Shown here one piece after another: positions 18,814-29,347 of a DNA stretch of 64,000 nucleotides (within the stretch, counting starts at the first letter, position 1; each line of letters opens with the position of its first letter). The translations under genes and the position numbers were made by a program. Below the pieces are notes generated by a model. The model saw only the letters and a program-made list of their open reading frames with translations, did no database searches and was not told the origin of the DNA. Source of the stretch: Buchnera aphidicola (Brevicoryne brassicae) (lineage in GTDB: Bacteria > Pseudomonadota > Gammaproteobacteria > Enterobacterales > Enterobacteriaceae); contig NZ_CP034882.1 of assembly GCF_005082825.1 (NCBI RefSeq), positions 281,932-345,931 on the forward strand, read 5' to 3'.

Positions 18814-19524
18814 GTGTTAAATCCTATTTTTTTCAAAATGCCTAAAATTATCATTGCACTAGATTTTTCTGATAAAAAATCAGCTATGAAGTTAATTGAT
18901 CTTTTAAATCCATCTATTTATTTTTTAAAAATTGGTAAAGAAATGTTTACAATTTTAGGTTGTAAATTTATACAAGAATTACATCGACTAGGATTTAGTA
19001 TATTTCTTGATTTAAAATTCCATGATATCCCTAATACTGTTTTTAATGCTACAAAAGCAGCTGCAGATTTAGGGATATGGATGTTAAGTGTTCATGCATC
19101 TGGAGGTAAAAAAATGATGATTTCAGCAAAAAAAGCATTAAAATCTTTTAAAAAACCACCTTTATTAATAGCTATAACAGCTTTAACTAGTTTAAAAGAA
19201 GAAGATTTAAAAGAAATTGGAGTTAAAATGTCATTAACAGAATATATTTTAACTTTATCAAAGTTATCCAATGATTGTGGTTTAGATGGAATTGTATGTC
19301 CAGGAGAAGAAGCAAAGAAAATAAAATTTTTATTTGGTAATAAATATAAAATTATTACACCGGGGATTAGATTTTCTAAAGATTTGTTATATGATCAAAA
19401 TAACATAATCACTCCTAAAAAAGCTAAAGAATATAAAATAGATTATATAGTCGTAGGACGCTCTATCACCAAGTCAAAAAATCCAATTAAAAAATTAGAT
19501 TTGATAATAAAATCTATGCAATAA
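18814..19524 (+). CDS. pyrF: Orotidine-5'-phosphate decarboxylase
   Basis: PyrF makes UMP from OMP, the last step of pyrimidine synthesis. The frame is open well upstream, but GTG 18814 is chosen because AGAGG (18802-18806) sits 7 bases before it and the similarity to E. coli starts just after. That gives 236 residues (E. coli 245). The catalytic tetrad motif is Asp66-x-Lys68-x-x-Asp71 in LDLKFHDIPNT. TPGIRF and VVGRSIT near the C-terminus bind the phosphate. ribA follows after 35 bases. Confidence 0.95.
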   Translation: MLNPIFFKMPKIIIALDFSDKKSAMKLIDLLNPSIYFLKIGKEMFTILGCKFIQELHRLGFSIFLDLKFHDIPNTVFNATKAAADLGIWMLSVHASGGKKMMISAKKALKSFKKPPLLIAITALTSLKEEDLKEIGVKMSLTEYILTLSKLSNDCGLDGIVCPGEEAKKIKFLFGNKYKIITPGIRFSKDLLYDQNNIITPKKAKEYKIDYIVVGRSITKSKNPIKKLDLIIKSMQ

Positions 19525-19559
19525 AAAAACAAATGTGTCATTCTTGATTAGGAGTTTTT

Positions 19560-20150
19560 ATGCAATTAATAAAAATAGAAAAAGCAATGTTGCCTACTCC
19601 TTGGGGTAATTTTTTTATTTTTGGTTTTGAAGAAAAGAAAAATGGTAAAAATCATGTTGCTCTTGTATATGGAAATATCAAAAAAAATACTCCTATTCTT
19701 TCTAGAGTACATTCAGAATGTCTTACAGGAGATGCACTTTTTAGCTTAAGATGTGATTGTGGTACTCAATTAGAAATGGCAATGAAGATAATTTCTAAAG
19801 AAGGAACAGGTGTGTTGATTTATCATCGTCAAGAAGGAAGAAATATTGGTTTACTAAACAAAATAAAGGCATACGCCTTACAAGATCAAGGGTTAGATAC
19901 TGTTGAAGCTAATGAAAAATTAGGTTTTTCTGCAGATGAAAGAGATTTTTCATTATGTGCCGATATATTTAAAATATTAAATATTAAAAAAATTCGCTTA
20001 TTAACAAACAATCCATTTAAAGTAAAAATGCTTACTAACGCAGGAATAAATATTGTAGAACGTGTACCTATTATAGCAGAAAAAAATTCAAAAAATTCTT
20101 TTTATTTAAAAACCAAAGCTAAAAAAATGGGTCATTTATTATATGAATAA
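19560..20150 (+). CDS. ribA: GTP cyclohydrolase II
   Basis: RibA opens the GTP ring in the first step of riboflavin synthesis. The protein has 196 residues, the same as E. coli. Zinc ligands are Cys54, Cys65 and Cys67 ([19 protein letters not shown]), and the GTP-binding block [14 protein letters not shown] follows near residue 92. LLTNNPFK marks the C-terminal part. A clear TAGGAG precedes the ATG. Riboflavin is one of the vitamins aphids may receive from symbionts; the other rib genes are not in the window. No FMN riboswitch is visible upstream. Confidence 0.97.
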   Translation: MQLIKIEKAMLPTPWGNFFIFGFEEKKNGKNHVALVYGNIKKNTPILSRVHSECLTGDALFSLRCDCGTQLEMAMKIISKEGTGVLIYHRQEGRNIGLLNKIKAYALQDQGLDTVEANEKLGFSADERDFSLCADIFKILNIKKIRLLTNNPFKVKMLTNAGINIVERVPIIAEKNSKNSFYLKTKAKKMGHLLYE

Positions 20151-20255
20151 TTGTTTTTATGTAAATTTTAAACCCTTAGTTATTTTAAAGTATTTTACTA
20201 AATTAAAAAAAAATAAAGTTTTAAAAAAAGCAACTATGAATTTTGACTTATAAAA

Positions 20256-20289
20256 AAAAATATTAATATTGTTATATATTAATATTTTT
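20256..20289. terminator. Candidate bidirectional terminator between ribA and cls
   Basis: A perfect 13-base inverted repeat (AAAAATATTAATA at 20256-20268 and its complement at 20277-20289) encloses an 8-base loop, with an A tract on the left arm and a T tract on the right arm. It sits between the converging ends of ribA and cls, as expected for a two-way terminator. The stem has only A-T pairs, so it would be weak. Confidence 0.45.
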
Positions 20290-20344
20290 AATATAAAAAG
20301 TCATATTATTTTTAATAATCAAATCTTTATTAAAAACTATATAA

Positions 20345-21808
20345 TTATAATAAGGGACTTAAAAAATAAAATATTTTCTCTAATATTCTTGTCCAATATG
20401 CTCGCATAGACCAAACTTTTTTATCTAATAGAACAGAATCAGAAATATATTGTTTTTGTATACAAAACAAGTTTTTTCCAAAATGACTATCATCAATAAC
20501 TAAGGTGATTTCAAAATTCAACCAAAGGCTTCTCATATCTAAATTTGCAGTGCCAATTAAACTTAATTGTTGATCTACTAAAATACTTTTACTATGTAAT
20601 AAACCTTTTTTAAATTGATAAATTTTTACACCTGCTTCTAATAATTCAGTAAAAAAAACTCTACTTGCCCATTTAACTAAGATAGAATCATGATATAAAG
20701 GTATGATAATACTCACTTTAACACCTCTTTGAGCCGCAGTGCAAATAGCATACAATAAATCTTCACTAGGCACTAGATAAGGTGTAGTCATAATTAATTC
20801 ATGTTTAGCAGAATAAATAGCAGTTAATAAAGCTTGATGAATCATATTTTCAGGAAAACCTGGACCAGATGCAATAACTTGAATACTAGAATTTTTATTA
20901 GAATTATCTTTTAAAATTGTTTTATTTGGTAATGGAGGTAAAATTTTTAAACCAGTTTCAATTTCCCAATCACATGAATAAATAATTCCCATGGTTGCTG
21001 CTATAGGTCCTTCTATTCTTGTCATCAAGTCGATCCATTGACCAATACCAGAAGATTTTTTAAATAAAAAAGGATCAACAAGATTCATACTTCCAGAATA
21101 TACAATATAATTATCAATTAATATAATTTTTCTATGTTGTCTAACATCTAATCTTCTTAGAAAAACTCGTAATAAACTAACTTTTAACGCTTCTACTACT
21201 TGGATTCCAGATTTTCTCATAATGTCAACCCAAGGACTTCGAAAAAACGCTATACTTCCTGCAGAATCTAACATTAATCTACAATGTATTCCGCGTTTTG
21301 CAGATTTAATTAAAGCCATTGCTACATCATCTGCTATTCCACCAGGTTTCCAAATATAAAATACCATTTCAATATTTTTACGGGCTAAGGAAATATCACG
21401 TATTAGAGTTTCTATAATTTTATTAGTGTTAGTTAAAAGTTTTAATTTATTACTTTTTATTCCAGAAATTCCTTGTCTATGTTTACATAATTGAAATAAA
21501 GAAGTCGCTACTTCACTATTTTTTATTTGAAAAATATATGTACGAGACTTTAGTTCATTAAGCCATGTGTTAGACATAGACCAAATTCTATTTGCTATTT
21601 TTTTTTGTCTTTTATCTAAATATAATTCACCAAAGAAAAACCAAATAAAAATTCCAATAAATGGAATAATATAAACACTTAGCAACCAAGACAAAGAAGA
21701 AGCTATACTACGTCTTTTTTTAATTAAAACACGAAAAGTAATATTAGCAATTAACAACCAATATATTAGAAAAATTAAACATTTTATTAAACTAAAAAAA
21801 ATATTCAT
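20345..21808 (-). CDS. cls: Cardiolipin synthase A
   Basis: Cls joins two phosphatidylglycerol molecules to make cardiolipin in the inner membrane. The 487 residues match E. coli ClsA (486). Two transmembrane segments lie at about 3-23 and 40-60. The two phospholipase-D HKD motifs are present: HRKIILID starting at His225 and HSKSILVD starting at His405. The C-terminal LSPLL matches the E. coli end. It is the last gene of the minus-strand set trpDCBA-yciC-yciB-yciA-cls, an order kept from the E. coli trp region with tonB and yciI missing. Confidence 0.96.
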   Translation of the reverse strand: MNIFFSLIKCLIFLIYWLLIANITFRVLIKKRRSIASSLSWLLSVYIIPFIGIFIWFFFGELYLDKRQKKIANRIWSMSNTWLNELKSRTYIFQIKNSEVATSLFQLCKHRQGISGIKSNKLKLLTNTNKIIETLIRDISLARKNIEMVFYIWKPGGIADDVAMALIKSAKRGIHCRLMLDSAGSIAFFRSPWVDIMRKSGIQVVEALKVSLLRVFLRRLDVRQHRKIILIDNYIVYSGSMNLVDPFLFKKSSGIGQWIDLMTRIEGPIAATMGIIYSCDWEIETGLKILPPLPNKTILKDNSNKNSSIQVIASGPGFPENMIHQALLTAIYSAKHELIMTTPYLVPSEDLLYAICTAAQRGVKVSIIIPLYHDSILVKWASRVFFTELLEAGVKIYQFKKGLLHSKSILVDQQLSLIGTANLDMRSLWLNFEITLVIDDSHFGKNLFCIQKQYISDSVLLDKKVWSMRAYWTRILEKIFYFLSPLL

Positions 21809-21946
21809 TCATTAAAAATCCTATTTATACTTGTTAAAAAAGAATTTTTATTCTAAATTTAATTATGTAAATACTTTTAAAATATTTTATATCAGATAAT
21901 AAGTTTTATTAAATTTATTTTATACTAAAAATTAAAAAATATTTTT

Positions 21947-22354
21947 TTAAATAATACTCATTGGTAACAATTCGCAAGATTTTCCTTGTTTGTCAATTGC
22001 TACATAAATAAATTCAGACTCTGCTGCACAGTAATATTGACCTAATGGTTTTGAATAAATTTTTTTAATCCAAGTTTCTACATTAATTTTCATAGAACTT
22101 TTCCCAATTTTAATACATTGTGCGTAACAACTAACAATATCTCCCACTGATACAGATTTTAAAAAAGTAATATTAATTACTCTTACAGTAACCACTTTAC
22201 CACATGCGATTTCTTTTGCTAATATTGCCCCACCCATATCCATTTGAGACATGATCCAACCACCAAAAATATCACCATTAGAATTGGTATCTTTAGGCAT
22301 TGCAAGTGTTTTTAGTACTATTTTTCCTTTTGGTAATACTTTTTTTTCTAACAT
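21947..22354 (-). CDS. yciA: Acyl-CoA thioesterase YciA
   Basis: YciA is a hotdog-fold thioesterase that hydrolyses a wide range of acyl-CoAs. The 135 residues (E. coli 132) contain the family core NSNGDIFGGWIMSQMDMGGAILA-type block near residues 25-47, with the catalytic Asp, and SVGDIVSCYAQ near residue 70. The neighbours yciB, yciC and cls are also membrane-lipid genes or of unknown membrane role, as in E. coli. The gene ends 138 bases upstream of cls. Confidence 0.94.
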   Translation of the reverse strand: MLEKKVLPKGKIVLKTLAMPKDTNSNGDIFGGWIMSQMDMGGAILAKEIACGKVVTVRVINITFLKSVSVGDIVSCYAQCIKIGKSSMKINVETWIKKIYSKPLGQYYCAAESEFIYVAIDKQGKSCELLPMSII

Positions 22355-22393
22355 TATTAAAATATTCGCTCTATTGTTATGATATAAAAAAAA

Positions 22394-22927
22394 TTATTTT
22401 TCTTTTAATATTTTATAATTTATGTAAATACCAGTTATTAAAATTAGAAGAAATGTTAAAGTTGTAAATCCAAAAACTTTAAAAATCACCCAAGTTTTTT
22501 CTGAAAACCAAAATGCTATATAAATATTTAAAATACTGCAAAGTAAAAAAAATAAAGACCATGCTAAATTAATTTTACGCCAACAAATTTTAGATATATT
22601 TATATCTTTTTCTAAGAATCTTTGTATAATTGGTTTACTTGTGAAAAATTGACTAATTAATAAAAGTATAGAAAAAACCATATAAACTATTGTGATTTTC
22701 CATTTAATAAATTGACTATTATGAAAAAATATTGTAAGAAAACCAAAAAAAGCAATTGTAAAAAAACTAAATAAATTAATTTTGTCTATTTCATTATATA
22801 AAATCCAATAAAATACACATATTAATCCTGATGTAATAATTAAAGCTCCAGAAGCTATAAAAATATCATAAAGATTATAAAAAATAAAAAAAACAATCAT
22901 TGGTAAAATATTTAATACTTGTTTCAT
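22394..22927 (-). CDS. yciB: Inner membrane protein YciB (intracellular septation protein A family)
   Basis: This 177-residue protein (E. coli YciB 179) has five or six hydrophobic helices. It starts with MKQVLNILPMIVFFIFYNLYDI, close to the E. coli start, and contains PIIQRFLEKDINI in the middle and WVIFKVFGFTTLTF near the end. In E. coli YciB is reported to affect septation and the cell envelope, interacting with elongation and division proteins. The exact function is unsettled. It lies 9 bases downstream of yciC and is surely co-transcribed. Confidence 0.93.
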   Translation of the reverse strand: MKQVLNILPMIVFFIFYNLYDIFIASGALIITSGLICVFYWILYNEIDKINLFSFFTIAFFGFLTIFFHNSQFIKWKITIVYMVFSILLLISQFFTSKPIIQRFLEKDINISKICWRKINLAWSLFFLLCSILNIYIAFWFSEKTWVIFKVFGFTTLTFLLILITGIYINYKILKEK

Positions 22928-22936
22928 AATACAAAC

Positions 22937-23698
22937 CTAAATTATATTTAAATTTGGAGAACGCAAAAAAATCATATAAAAACGAAATAAATATATAATT
23001 AAAAGTGAATATAATATATTTACACTCATATTTAAAATTAAAAACATAATATTTTTGTTGATAAAATAAATATTAGAAAGTATTGTTGTTGCAATAAACT
23101 TATTACACATCCACAATAAAACACCTGATCCTATTATTTTTATATATTTCCACGAAATAGACATACTAAAACGAATCGATTCTATTAAATTATGTTTTTT
23201 AAAAGAAAAAATAATAGGTGCTAAAGATAATATTATTGATAACAATATACCTGGAATTATAAAAAACATAAAACCTAATTGAATAAGAAAAGTTGTAAGA
23301 AAATTTAATAAAAACAAATTAGGTAAGAATGTAAATAAAGAAGATATTGAAGATATAATTGATTCTTTTTTAGAATTTGATAAATTAGAAATTAAAGTAA
23401 TCATACTTCCTAATAATAAAGTTTTACTTAATAATAACTCTATAATTTTAAAAATAGAATATTTTAATAGTTCATTTTTTTCTTCTAAATTCATATTATT
23501 AATTAAATCTAATAATGAATGTGCGTTGATAAATTTTTTGTTTTCAATAACAGAAATAATATGCATATCTGGTTTTATAAACATATCAGTTAATATGCTA
23601 ACAAATGTAATAAAAAATGATATAAAAAAAATAGCCCCCATTTGTTTAGAAAAAAAATGATATGTATCACTACGTATTTCACTTGCCGTAATAATCAC
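22937..23698 (-). CDS. yciC: Inner membrane protein YciC (UPF0259 family)
   Basis: YciC is a multi-pass membrane protein of unknown function. GTG 23698 is chosen because AAGGAA lies 7 bases upstream and the sequence then begins VIITASEIRSDTYHFF, lining up with the E. coli start MSITAQSVYRDT. That gives 253 residues (E. coli 247). An ATG 21 bases further upstream is also in frame. About six hydrophobic segments are visible, with the conserved blocks SLLDLINNM, LFLLNFLTTFLIQLG and LLIIYLFRFYMI. It precedes yciB. Confidence 0.88.
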   Translation of the reverse strand: MIITASEIRSDTYHFFSKQMGAIFFISFFITFVSILTDMFIKPDMHIISVIENKKFINAHSLLDLINNMNLEEKNELLKYSIFKIIELLLSKTLLLGSMITLISNLSNSKKESIISSISSLFTFLPNLFLLNFLTTFLIQLGFMFFIIPGILLSIILSLAPIIFSFKKHNLIESIRFSMSISWKYIKIIGSGVLLWMCNKFIATTILSNIYFINKNIMFLILNMSVNILYSLLIIYLFRFYMIFLRSPNLNII

Positions 23699-23783
23699 AT
23701 GTATATTCCTTATAAACATTATATATAATTTAAAGATTATACGTATTATTTTTAGAGAAATATATTTTTTATATAAAAAAAAT

Positions 23784-24593
23784 TTATACTAATTTAGTAG
23801 AAATTTTTAAACTTTTAATAAAATTTTTTATTTTAATAAGCATTATATCTTCTTTAGTTAAATATTTTTCAATAATATTTATTATTGCAGAACCACATAT
23901 TACACCAGAAAGCCCTGATAACATGGCTTCCTTTATTTGAATTACATCTGAAATACCAAAACCTTGCAATAAGGGTAGAGAATTATATTTTTTGATTTTT
24001 TTTATAAAATTTTTAGATATTAATATATTGTTATTTTCTGTTCCTGTTACTCCAGAGCGAGATAGTACATAAATATATCCTTGTGCATATAAAGAAATTT
24101 TATTTAAAAAATCATCATCTGCATTAGGAGGGCATATATAAATAGAATTAATTTTATATTTATTTGCAGTTTGATAAAAAATTTTTGATTCTTCAATAGG
24201 TACGTCCGCTATTAATACTGAATCTACACCAGAATTACGACATTGCAAATAAAAATTATCAATACCTTGATTATATATAAGATTAGCATATATTAAAATA
24301 CCAATAGGTAATTTTGTATTTTTTTCTCGTAAATTTTTTAATACTTTAAAATATTGAAAAAAATTATTTTTTTGAGATAATGCACGTAAATTAGCTTTTT
24401 GAATAGTTGGTCCATCAGCTAATGGATCTGAAAAAGGGATTCCAATTTCTAAAGCATCTGCTCCATTTTTTATCAAAACTTCAATTATTTTTACCGATTG
24501 TTCTAAGGAAGGATCTCCTAAAACTACAAAGGGTACAAAACATCCTTCTTTTATTTTAGATAATTGTTCAAAAACTTTTTGATATCGATTCAT
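23784..24593 (-). CDS. trpA: Tryptophan synthase alpha chain
   Basis: TrpA splits indole-3-glycerol phosphate, passing indole through a tunnel to TrpB. The 269 residues match E. coli (268). The catalytic Glu49 and Asp60 are visible in [28 protein letters not shown] (about 181-189) and the phosphate loop QGFGIS follow. Its ATG lies inside the end of trpB, with a 26-base overlap (24568-24593). E. coli overlaps by one base. This implies strong translational coupling. Confidence 0.97.
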   Translation of the reverse strand: MNRYQKVFEQLSKIKEGCFVPFVVLGDPSLEQSVKIIEVLIKNGADALEIGIPFSDPLADGPTIQKANLRALSQKNNFFQYFKVLKNLREKNTKLPIGILIYANLIYNQGIDNFYLQCRNSGVDSVLIADVPIEESKIFYQTANKYKINSIYICPPNADDDFLNKISLYAQGYIYVLSRSGVTGTENNNILISKNFIKKIKKYNSLPLLQGFGISDVIQIKEAMLSGLSGVICGSAIINIIEKYLTKEDIMLIKIKNFIKSLKISTKLV

Positions 24594-25782
24594 GTTTTTT
24601 TTCCATTTTTTTTAAAATATCATCCACTATAAAAATATCCTTATCACCTCGTCCAGAAAGATTAACAACAAAAATTTGTTCTTTTTCTGGAGACATATTC
24701 ATTAATTTTAATGCATATGCTAATGCATGAGAAGATTCTAAAGCAGGTATTATACCTTCTTTTTTACACAGTATTTTAAATGCATCAAGTGCTTCTGCAT
24801 CTGTAATAGAAACGTATTGAGCACGATTAATGCTTTTTAGCCAAGCGTGTTCTGGGCCTACAGATGGAAAATCTAATCCGGCTGAAATCGACCAAGATTC
24901 TTGAATTTGACCTTCTTCATTTTGCATTAACTGAGATTTCATACCAAAAAAAATTCCGGTTCTACCATATTGCAAAGGTGATCCATGCTTTCCTGTTTTT
25001 ATACCGTAACCACCTGGTTCTACACCAATTAAATTTACTTTTTTATCATGAATAAATTCCGAAAAAATACCAATGGCATTAGAACCACCACCAACACAAG
25101 CAATTATTGAATCTGGCAATTTATTTTCTTGTTCTAAAATTTGTTTTTTAGTTTCTTCTCCAATCATTTTTTGAAATTCTCGAACAATAGTAGGATAAGG
25201 ATGAGGTCCTGCTGCGGTTCCAATCATATAGTGAGAATTTTCATAATTATTAGACCAATCACGTAGTGCTTCATTACAAGCATCTTTTAAAGTTCCAGAT
25301 CCGTTTTTTACTGATATAACTTCTGCTCCCATCAATTTCATTCGAAAAACGTTAGGATGTTGTCTTTTGATATCTTTAATTCCCATATAAATTCTACATT
25401 TTAAATTCAATAATGCACAAACCATTGCAGTAGCTACACCGTGTTGACCAGCTCCTGTTTCAGCAATTATTTGTTTTTTGTTCATTCTAATTGCTAGTAT
25501 AGCTTGTCCTAAAACTTGATTAGTTTTATGAGCACCACCATGTAATAAATCTTCTCTTTTAAGGTAAATACGTGTTTTTGTATTTTGAGTTAAATTATTA
25601 CATAAAGTTAATGGCGTCGGTCTTCCTGCATAATTTTTAAGCAAATTAAAAAATGTTTTATGAAAATTAATATCTTTTTGTGCATCAACAAAATTTTTCT
25701 CTAATTCTAACAAAGCTGGCATTAATATTTGAGGAACATACATACCACCAAATTCACCAAAATAAGGATTTAGTAAAGTCAT
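24568..25782 (-). CDS. trpB: Tryptophan synthase beta chain
   Basis: TrpB joins indole and serine using pyridoxal phosphate. The 404 residues (E. coli 397) include the Schiff-base lysine Lys86 in HGGAHKTNQ, the glycine-rich phosphate site [10 protein letters not shown] (about 229-238) and the C-terminal NLSGRGDKD. The last seven or so residues (KHESISKSF) run past the E. coli end and overlap trpA. Tryptophan is a main nutrient that Buchnera supplies to aphids. Confidence 0.97.
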   Translation of the reverse strand: MTLLNPYFGEFGGMYVPQILMPALLELEKNFVDAQKDINFHKTFFNLLKNYAGRPTPLTLCNNLTQNTKTRIYLKREDLLHGGAHKTNQVLGQAILAIRMNKKQIIAETGAGQHGVATAMVCALLNLKCRIYMGIKDIKRQHPNVFRMKLMGAEVISVKNGSGTLKDACNEALRDWSNNYENSHYMIGTAAGPHPYPTIVREFQKMIGEETKKQILEQENKLPDSIIACVGGGSNAIGIFSEFIHDKKVNLIGVEPGGYGIKTGKHGSPLQYGRTGIFFGMKSQLMQNEEGQIQESWSISAGLDFPSVGPEHAWLKSINRAQYVSITDAEALDAFKILCKKEGIIPALESSHALAYALKLMNMSPEKEQIFVVNLSGRGDKDIFIVDDILKKMEKKHESISKSF

Positions 25783-25815
25783 GTGATTATTTCCTGTTTT
25801 TTATTAAAAAAAGCA

Positions 25816-27177
25816 TTAATAATATCTTAATTTTTGAAAAACTAACTTTATCTTCTTATGATCTTTAATACCAGGAGAAATTTCTACACCAGAATTAAAA
25901 TCTAATCCTGAACAATTAAATTTTGATGCTTGAATACAATTATCAGGATTAATTCCTCCAGCTAAAATTACATTATCTAAAACATGTTCTTTTAAAATAG
26001 ACCAATTAAAAGACGTATTACTTCCTCCAAAACGAGAATCAAATACATACATATTTACATTTTTCCAATTGAGATTTGGTAATGTTGCATTAATAGAAAA
26101 AGCTTTCCAAATTTTAATATTTATAGGTAGTGTTTTCCTGAGTTTTTCAATATACATTAAATTTTCGTGTCCATGTAATTGAACTGCGTATAAAGAAAGT
26201 GATTCGGCAATTTTTGTAATAATATTTATATCTTCATTTTGAAAGATACCTACATATCTTAATACGTTATTTATCATAATGTTTTTTGCTATTGTTTGAC
26301 TTATATTTCTAATAGAATGTTTTATAAAAATCAATCCTCCGTAAATAGCTCCATGTTTTTCAACAATTTCTACATCACAACTTCTAGTTAATCCACAAAC
26401 TTTATTTATTCCTAAAATTAAAGAACGTGTACCTATCTCTAAATTTTCTTTAGACATTAAATGTGAACCAATTAAAAAACCGTGTACACATTGACTTAAT
26501 TCTTTTATCTGACTATATTTTTTTATACCAGATTCACTAATTATTATTGTATGTTTAGGAATTAAAGAAGATAGTATACGAGTACGATTTAAATCAATTG
26601 ATAAGTCATGTAAATTACGATTGTTAATTCCAATAATATTTGCATTTAATTTAATAGCTCTTTTTAATTCTGTGATATTATTTACTTCAGTTAATATTCC
26701 CATATTTAATTTTTTTGCTATTTTAGATAATTTTTCGTATTGTAAATCATCTAAAATCGATAACATTAATAAAACAGCATCTGCATTATAATATCTTGCT
26801 AAATATATTTGATATGGATCAATAAAAAAATCTTTGCATAAAATTGGTTGTAATACATGTTGTCGTACTATATTTATAAATTCTAAATTTCCATCAAAAT
26901 ATTGTTCATCTGTAAGCACCGAGATAGCAGAAGCATATTTTTTATACACGTTAGCAATCTTAATTAAATCAAAATTTTTTCTAATAACTCCTAAAGAAGG
27001 AGATTTTCTTTTACATTCTAATATAAAAACGGGATTTTTCTCTTGTAAAGAATTATAAAAATTACGTGTTTTCTTATTTATATGATATTTAAAACTAGTT
27101 AAGGGTTGTTTTTTTTTTCTAAATGTAATCCATTCATTTTTATTTCGTACGATTTTTTCAAGTATTGTTTCTTTCAT
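25816..27177 (-). CDS. trpCF: Indole-3-glycerol phosphate synthase / phosphoribosylanthranilate isomerase (fused)
   Basis: This bifunctional protein does two consecutive steps of tryptophan synthesis. ATG 27177 is chosen: AAGAAG lies 6 bases upstream and the length becomes 453, the same as E. coli. An ATG two codons earlier is possible. The N-terminal synthase has FILECKRKSPS, ILCKDFFIDPYQIYLARYY and VISESGI-like IISESGI. The C-terminal isomerase begins near residue 257 with VCGLTRSCDVE and has the Asp in YVFDSRFGGSN. Both active sites look whole. The start overlaps the end of trpD by 20 bases. Confidence 0.96.
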   Translation of the reverse strand: MKETILEKIVRNKNEWITFRKKKQPLTSFKYHINKKTRNFYNSLQEKNPVFILECKRKSPSLGVIRKNFDLIKIANVYKKYASAISVLTDEQYFDGNLEFINIVRQHVLQPILCKDFFIDPYQIYLARYYNADAVLLMLSILDDLQYEKLSKIAKKLNMGILTEVNNITELKRAIKLNANIIGINNRNLHDLSIDLNRTRILSSLIPKHTIIISESGIKKYSQIKELSQCVHGFLIGSHLMSKENLEIGTRSLILGINKVCGLTRSCDVEIVEKHGAIYGGLIFIKHSIRNISQTIAKNIMINNVLRYVGIFQNEDINIITKIAESLSLYAVQLHGHENLMYIEKLRKTLPINIKIWKAFSINATLPNLNWKNVNMYVFDSRFGGSNTSFNWSILKEHVLDNVILAGGINPDNCIQASKFNCSGLDFNSGVEISPGIKDHKKIKLVFQKLRYY

Positions 27178-28186
27178 GTTCATCTTCTTTTAACATATTA
27201 GCAACATTGATTATATGTTTATATACATCTCCGCTACGAATTTTATTTAATGCTAATTTAGTATTTTCTTTTAAATCTTCATAACCAAATATTTTTAATA
27301 ACATAGCTACATTGACCGCTATTAATTCCTCATTCAATCTATCACCTTTTCCTTTCATGATTTCACTAATAATGTGATAATTTTCTTTCGATGAACGTTC
27401 TATAAATATTTTTTTATCATGTATTTCTAAACCAAAATCTTTTGGTTGTAATTTATATGATGAAATTTTTTCATTAAATAATTCAGCAACATATGTAGTT
27501 CCATGTAATGTTACTTCATCAGTATCATGACCATGTAAAACTATACCTCGTTTGTATTTTAAATTTTTTAAAATTTCAATTGAGGAATTTACTAAATTTT
27601 TACTATATACACCAATTACAGAAAAAGGTGGTATTGCAGGATTAAGAAAAGGTCCTAATAAATTAAAAATAGTTCTAGTTTTTAAAATTTTACGAACGTT
27701 TCTAGAATAGTGAAAACTATCATGATATTTAGGAGCAAATAAAAAACAAATATTTAATTTATCTAACGTTTGACGAGATTTTTGTGAAGATGCATATAAA
27801 TTTATATTAAATCTTTTTAATAAATCAGAAGAACCTGATTTACTAGAAACTCCTTGATTACAATGTTTTACAATTTTTAAACCACAACTCGAAGCAACAA
27901 AAGCACTTGCAGTAGAAATATTCATAGTATTTTTAATATCTCCACCTGTGCCTACTATATCAGCAAAAAGATAGTCAGGTCTTGGAAAATATTTTATATT
28001 TTCTGAAAATGCGAGTATTGCTCCTATTATTTCTTCTTTTGATTCACCTCTTATTTTCATTGCTGTTAAAATAGATGATAATTTTATATCTGTTATTTTT
28101 CCAAAAGAAATGAGTTTGAACAATTGATAACTTTCTTCTTGATTTAAATATTTCGATTCATAAATTTTATTCAAAATATTTTGCAT
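27158..28186 (-). CDS. trpD: Anthranilate phosphoribosyltransferase
   Basis: TrpD joins anthranilate and PRPP. The 342 residues correspond only to the C-terminal transferase part of E. coli TrpD (531 residues), which has a fused TrpG amidotransferase. The PRPP site GTGGDIKNTMNIST (about 80-93) and KHCNQGVSSKSGSSDLL (about 110-126) are intact. It heads the minus-strand trpDCBA operon, with AAAGG before the ATG. trpE and trpG, which make anthranilate, are not in the window. In many Buchnera they are amplified on a plasmid, so the upstream step is controlled separately. Confidence 0.96.
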   Translation of the reverse strand: MQNILNKIYESKYLNQEESYQLFKLISFGKITDIKLSSILTAMKIRGESKEEIIGAILAFSENIKYFPRPDYLFADIVGTGGDIKNTMNISTASAFVASSCGLKIVKHCNQGVSSKSGSSDLLKRFNINLYASSQKSRQTLDKLNICFLFAPKYHDSFHYSRNVRKILKTRTIFNLLGPFLNPAIPPFSVIGVYSKNLVNSSIEILKNLKYKRGIVLHGHDTDEVTLHGTTYVAELFNEKISSYKLQPKDFGLEIHDKKIFIERSSKENYHIISEIMKGKGDRLNEELIAVNVAMLLKIFGYEDLKENTKLALNKIRSGDVYKHIINVANMLKEDEHERNNT

Positions 28187-28411
28187 TTTTTACCTTTTAA
28201 GTTTTTCTGTAAAAATTTATATTTATATATAAAATATTTTGATACATATTATTTTTTATTTTCAACAATAATCTATTGATATAAACAATTCAATTTAAAT
28301 TTTTAAAACTTTTTATTAAAATTTTTTAAAATAAATATAAAACTAAAAAATAATATGACAATACTATTTTAATGAATTATATATCATAACTTTACTTTTG
28401 GAGTTTTTAAA

Positions 28412-29308
28412 ATGAACAAATTCATAATATTATTATTGTTTTCTTTAGTATCTATTACTTGGGGCACAACTTGGATTGCAATGAAAATTGTAACGGAAAC
28501 AATACCTCCATTTTTTGCTACTGGAATACGTTTTTTAGTGGCTTCTCCTTTGTTAATTATGCTTGCTTTTTATACAAAAACACCTCTTTTGTTTCCATTA
28601 GGACAAAGATGGTTTCAATTTATTATTTCAATTTTTTATTTTTCTATACCATTTACATTAATGTTATATGGAGGTATTCATGTGAGTTCTTCTATAGCTT
28701 CTATTATATTTTCAAATATGCCTGTAGCTGTATTAATAATATCTTTTTTATATTTAAAACAAAAATTATTTTTAACTCAGAAAATTGGACTAATAATTTC
28801 TTCAATTACATTACTAATTGTTTTATTGATAGAATTAGAATCAAAATGTTTTGTACAATGGAAAGCTATTTTAGCTTTACTTTTTGCTTTAATTAGTCAT
28901 GCTATAATTTATGCTGAATGTCAAAAAAAATCTTGTAATGTATCTGTTATTACTTTTAATGCCTTACCATCATTAATATCTGGAATATTATTATCTACTA
29001 TATCTTGGTTTTTGGAATCTCCTAATATCGATAACTTTTCTAATAAATCTATTTTAGCTCTATTTTATCTAGGAGATTTTTCTGGTATTTTTGGCATTTT
29101 ATCATATTTCTACTTACAACAAAAAGTAAGTGCTTTTTACGCTTCTACTGTATTTTTAATTTTTCCAGTAATTGCAGGTTTTTTAGAAAATTATATTTAT
29201 AAAAATACGATTTTATCATGTGAAATATGGTTTATTTTTCCACTTTTGATAGGAATATTACTAACTTTAATACCAGTTAATATATTTAAAACACAAAATA
29301 AAATATAA
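28412..29308 (+). CDS. EamA/DMT-family membrane transporter, substrate unknown
   Basis: The 298 residues contain about ten hydrophobic helices in two repeats, as expected for the drug/metabolite transporter superfamily. The EamA hallmark at the start reads [29 protein letters not shown], and the second half holds [26 protein letters not shown], the matching signature of the second repeat. A TTTTGGAG precedes the ATG. The family includes exporters of aromatic and other amino acids (YddG, RhtA, EamA). The gene is divergent from trpDCBA and shares a 225-base spacer with it. Function in amino-acid export is inference; no specific E. coli orthologue could be named with confidence. Confidence 0.85.
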   Translation: MNKFIILLLFSLVSITWGTTWIAMKIVTETIPPFFATGIRFLVASPLLIMLAFYTKTPLLFPLGQRWFQFIISIFYFSIPFTLMLYGGIHVSSSIASIIFSNMPVAVLIISFLYLKQKLFLTQKIGLIISSITLLIVLLIELESKCFVQWKAILALLFALISHAIIYAECQKKSCNVSVITFNALPSLISGILLSTISWFLESPNIDNFSNKSILALFYLGDFSGIFGILSYFYLQQKVSAFYASTVFLIFPVIAGFLENYIYKNTILSCEIWFIFPLLIGILLTLIPVNIFKTQNKI

Positions 29309-29347
29309 ATTTTAATATATTCTCAAGATTTTAAGGAATTTTTATAT

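Noticed and set aside
28187-28411. A trp attenuator or leader peptide before trpD
   Set aside because: No short Trp-rich reading frame or alternative hairpins were seen in the spacer, which is consistent with trpE being elsewhere.
28459-28896. A 145-residue open frame in another phase inside the EamA transporter gene
   Set aside because: It is very rich in Tyr, Phe, Asn and Cys, as expected from reading an AT-rich membrane-protein gene out of frame; the transporter frame has clear family motifs.
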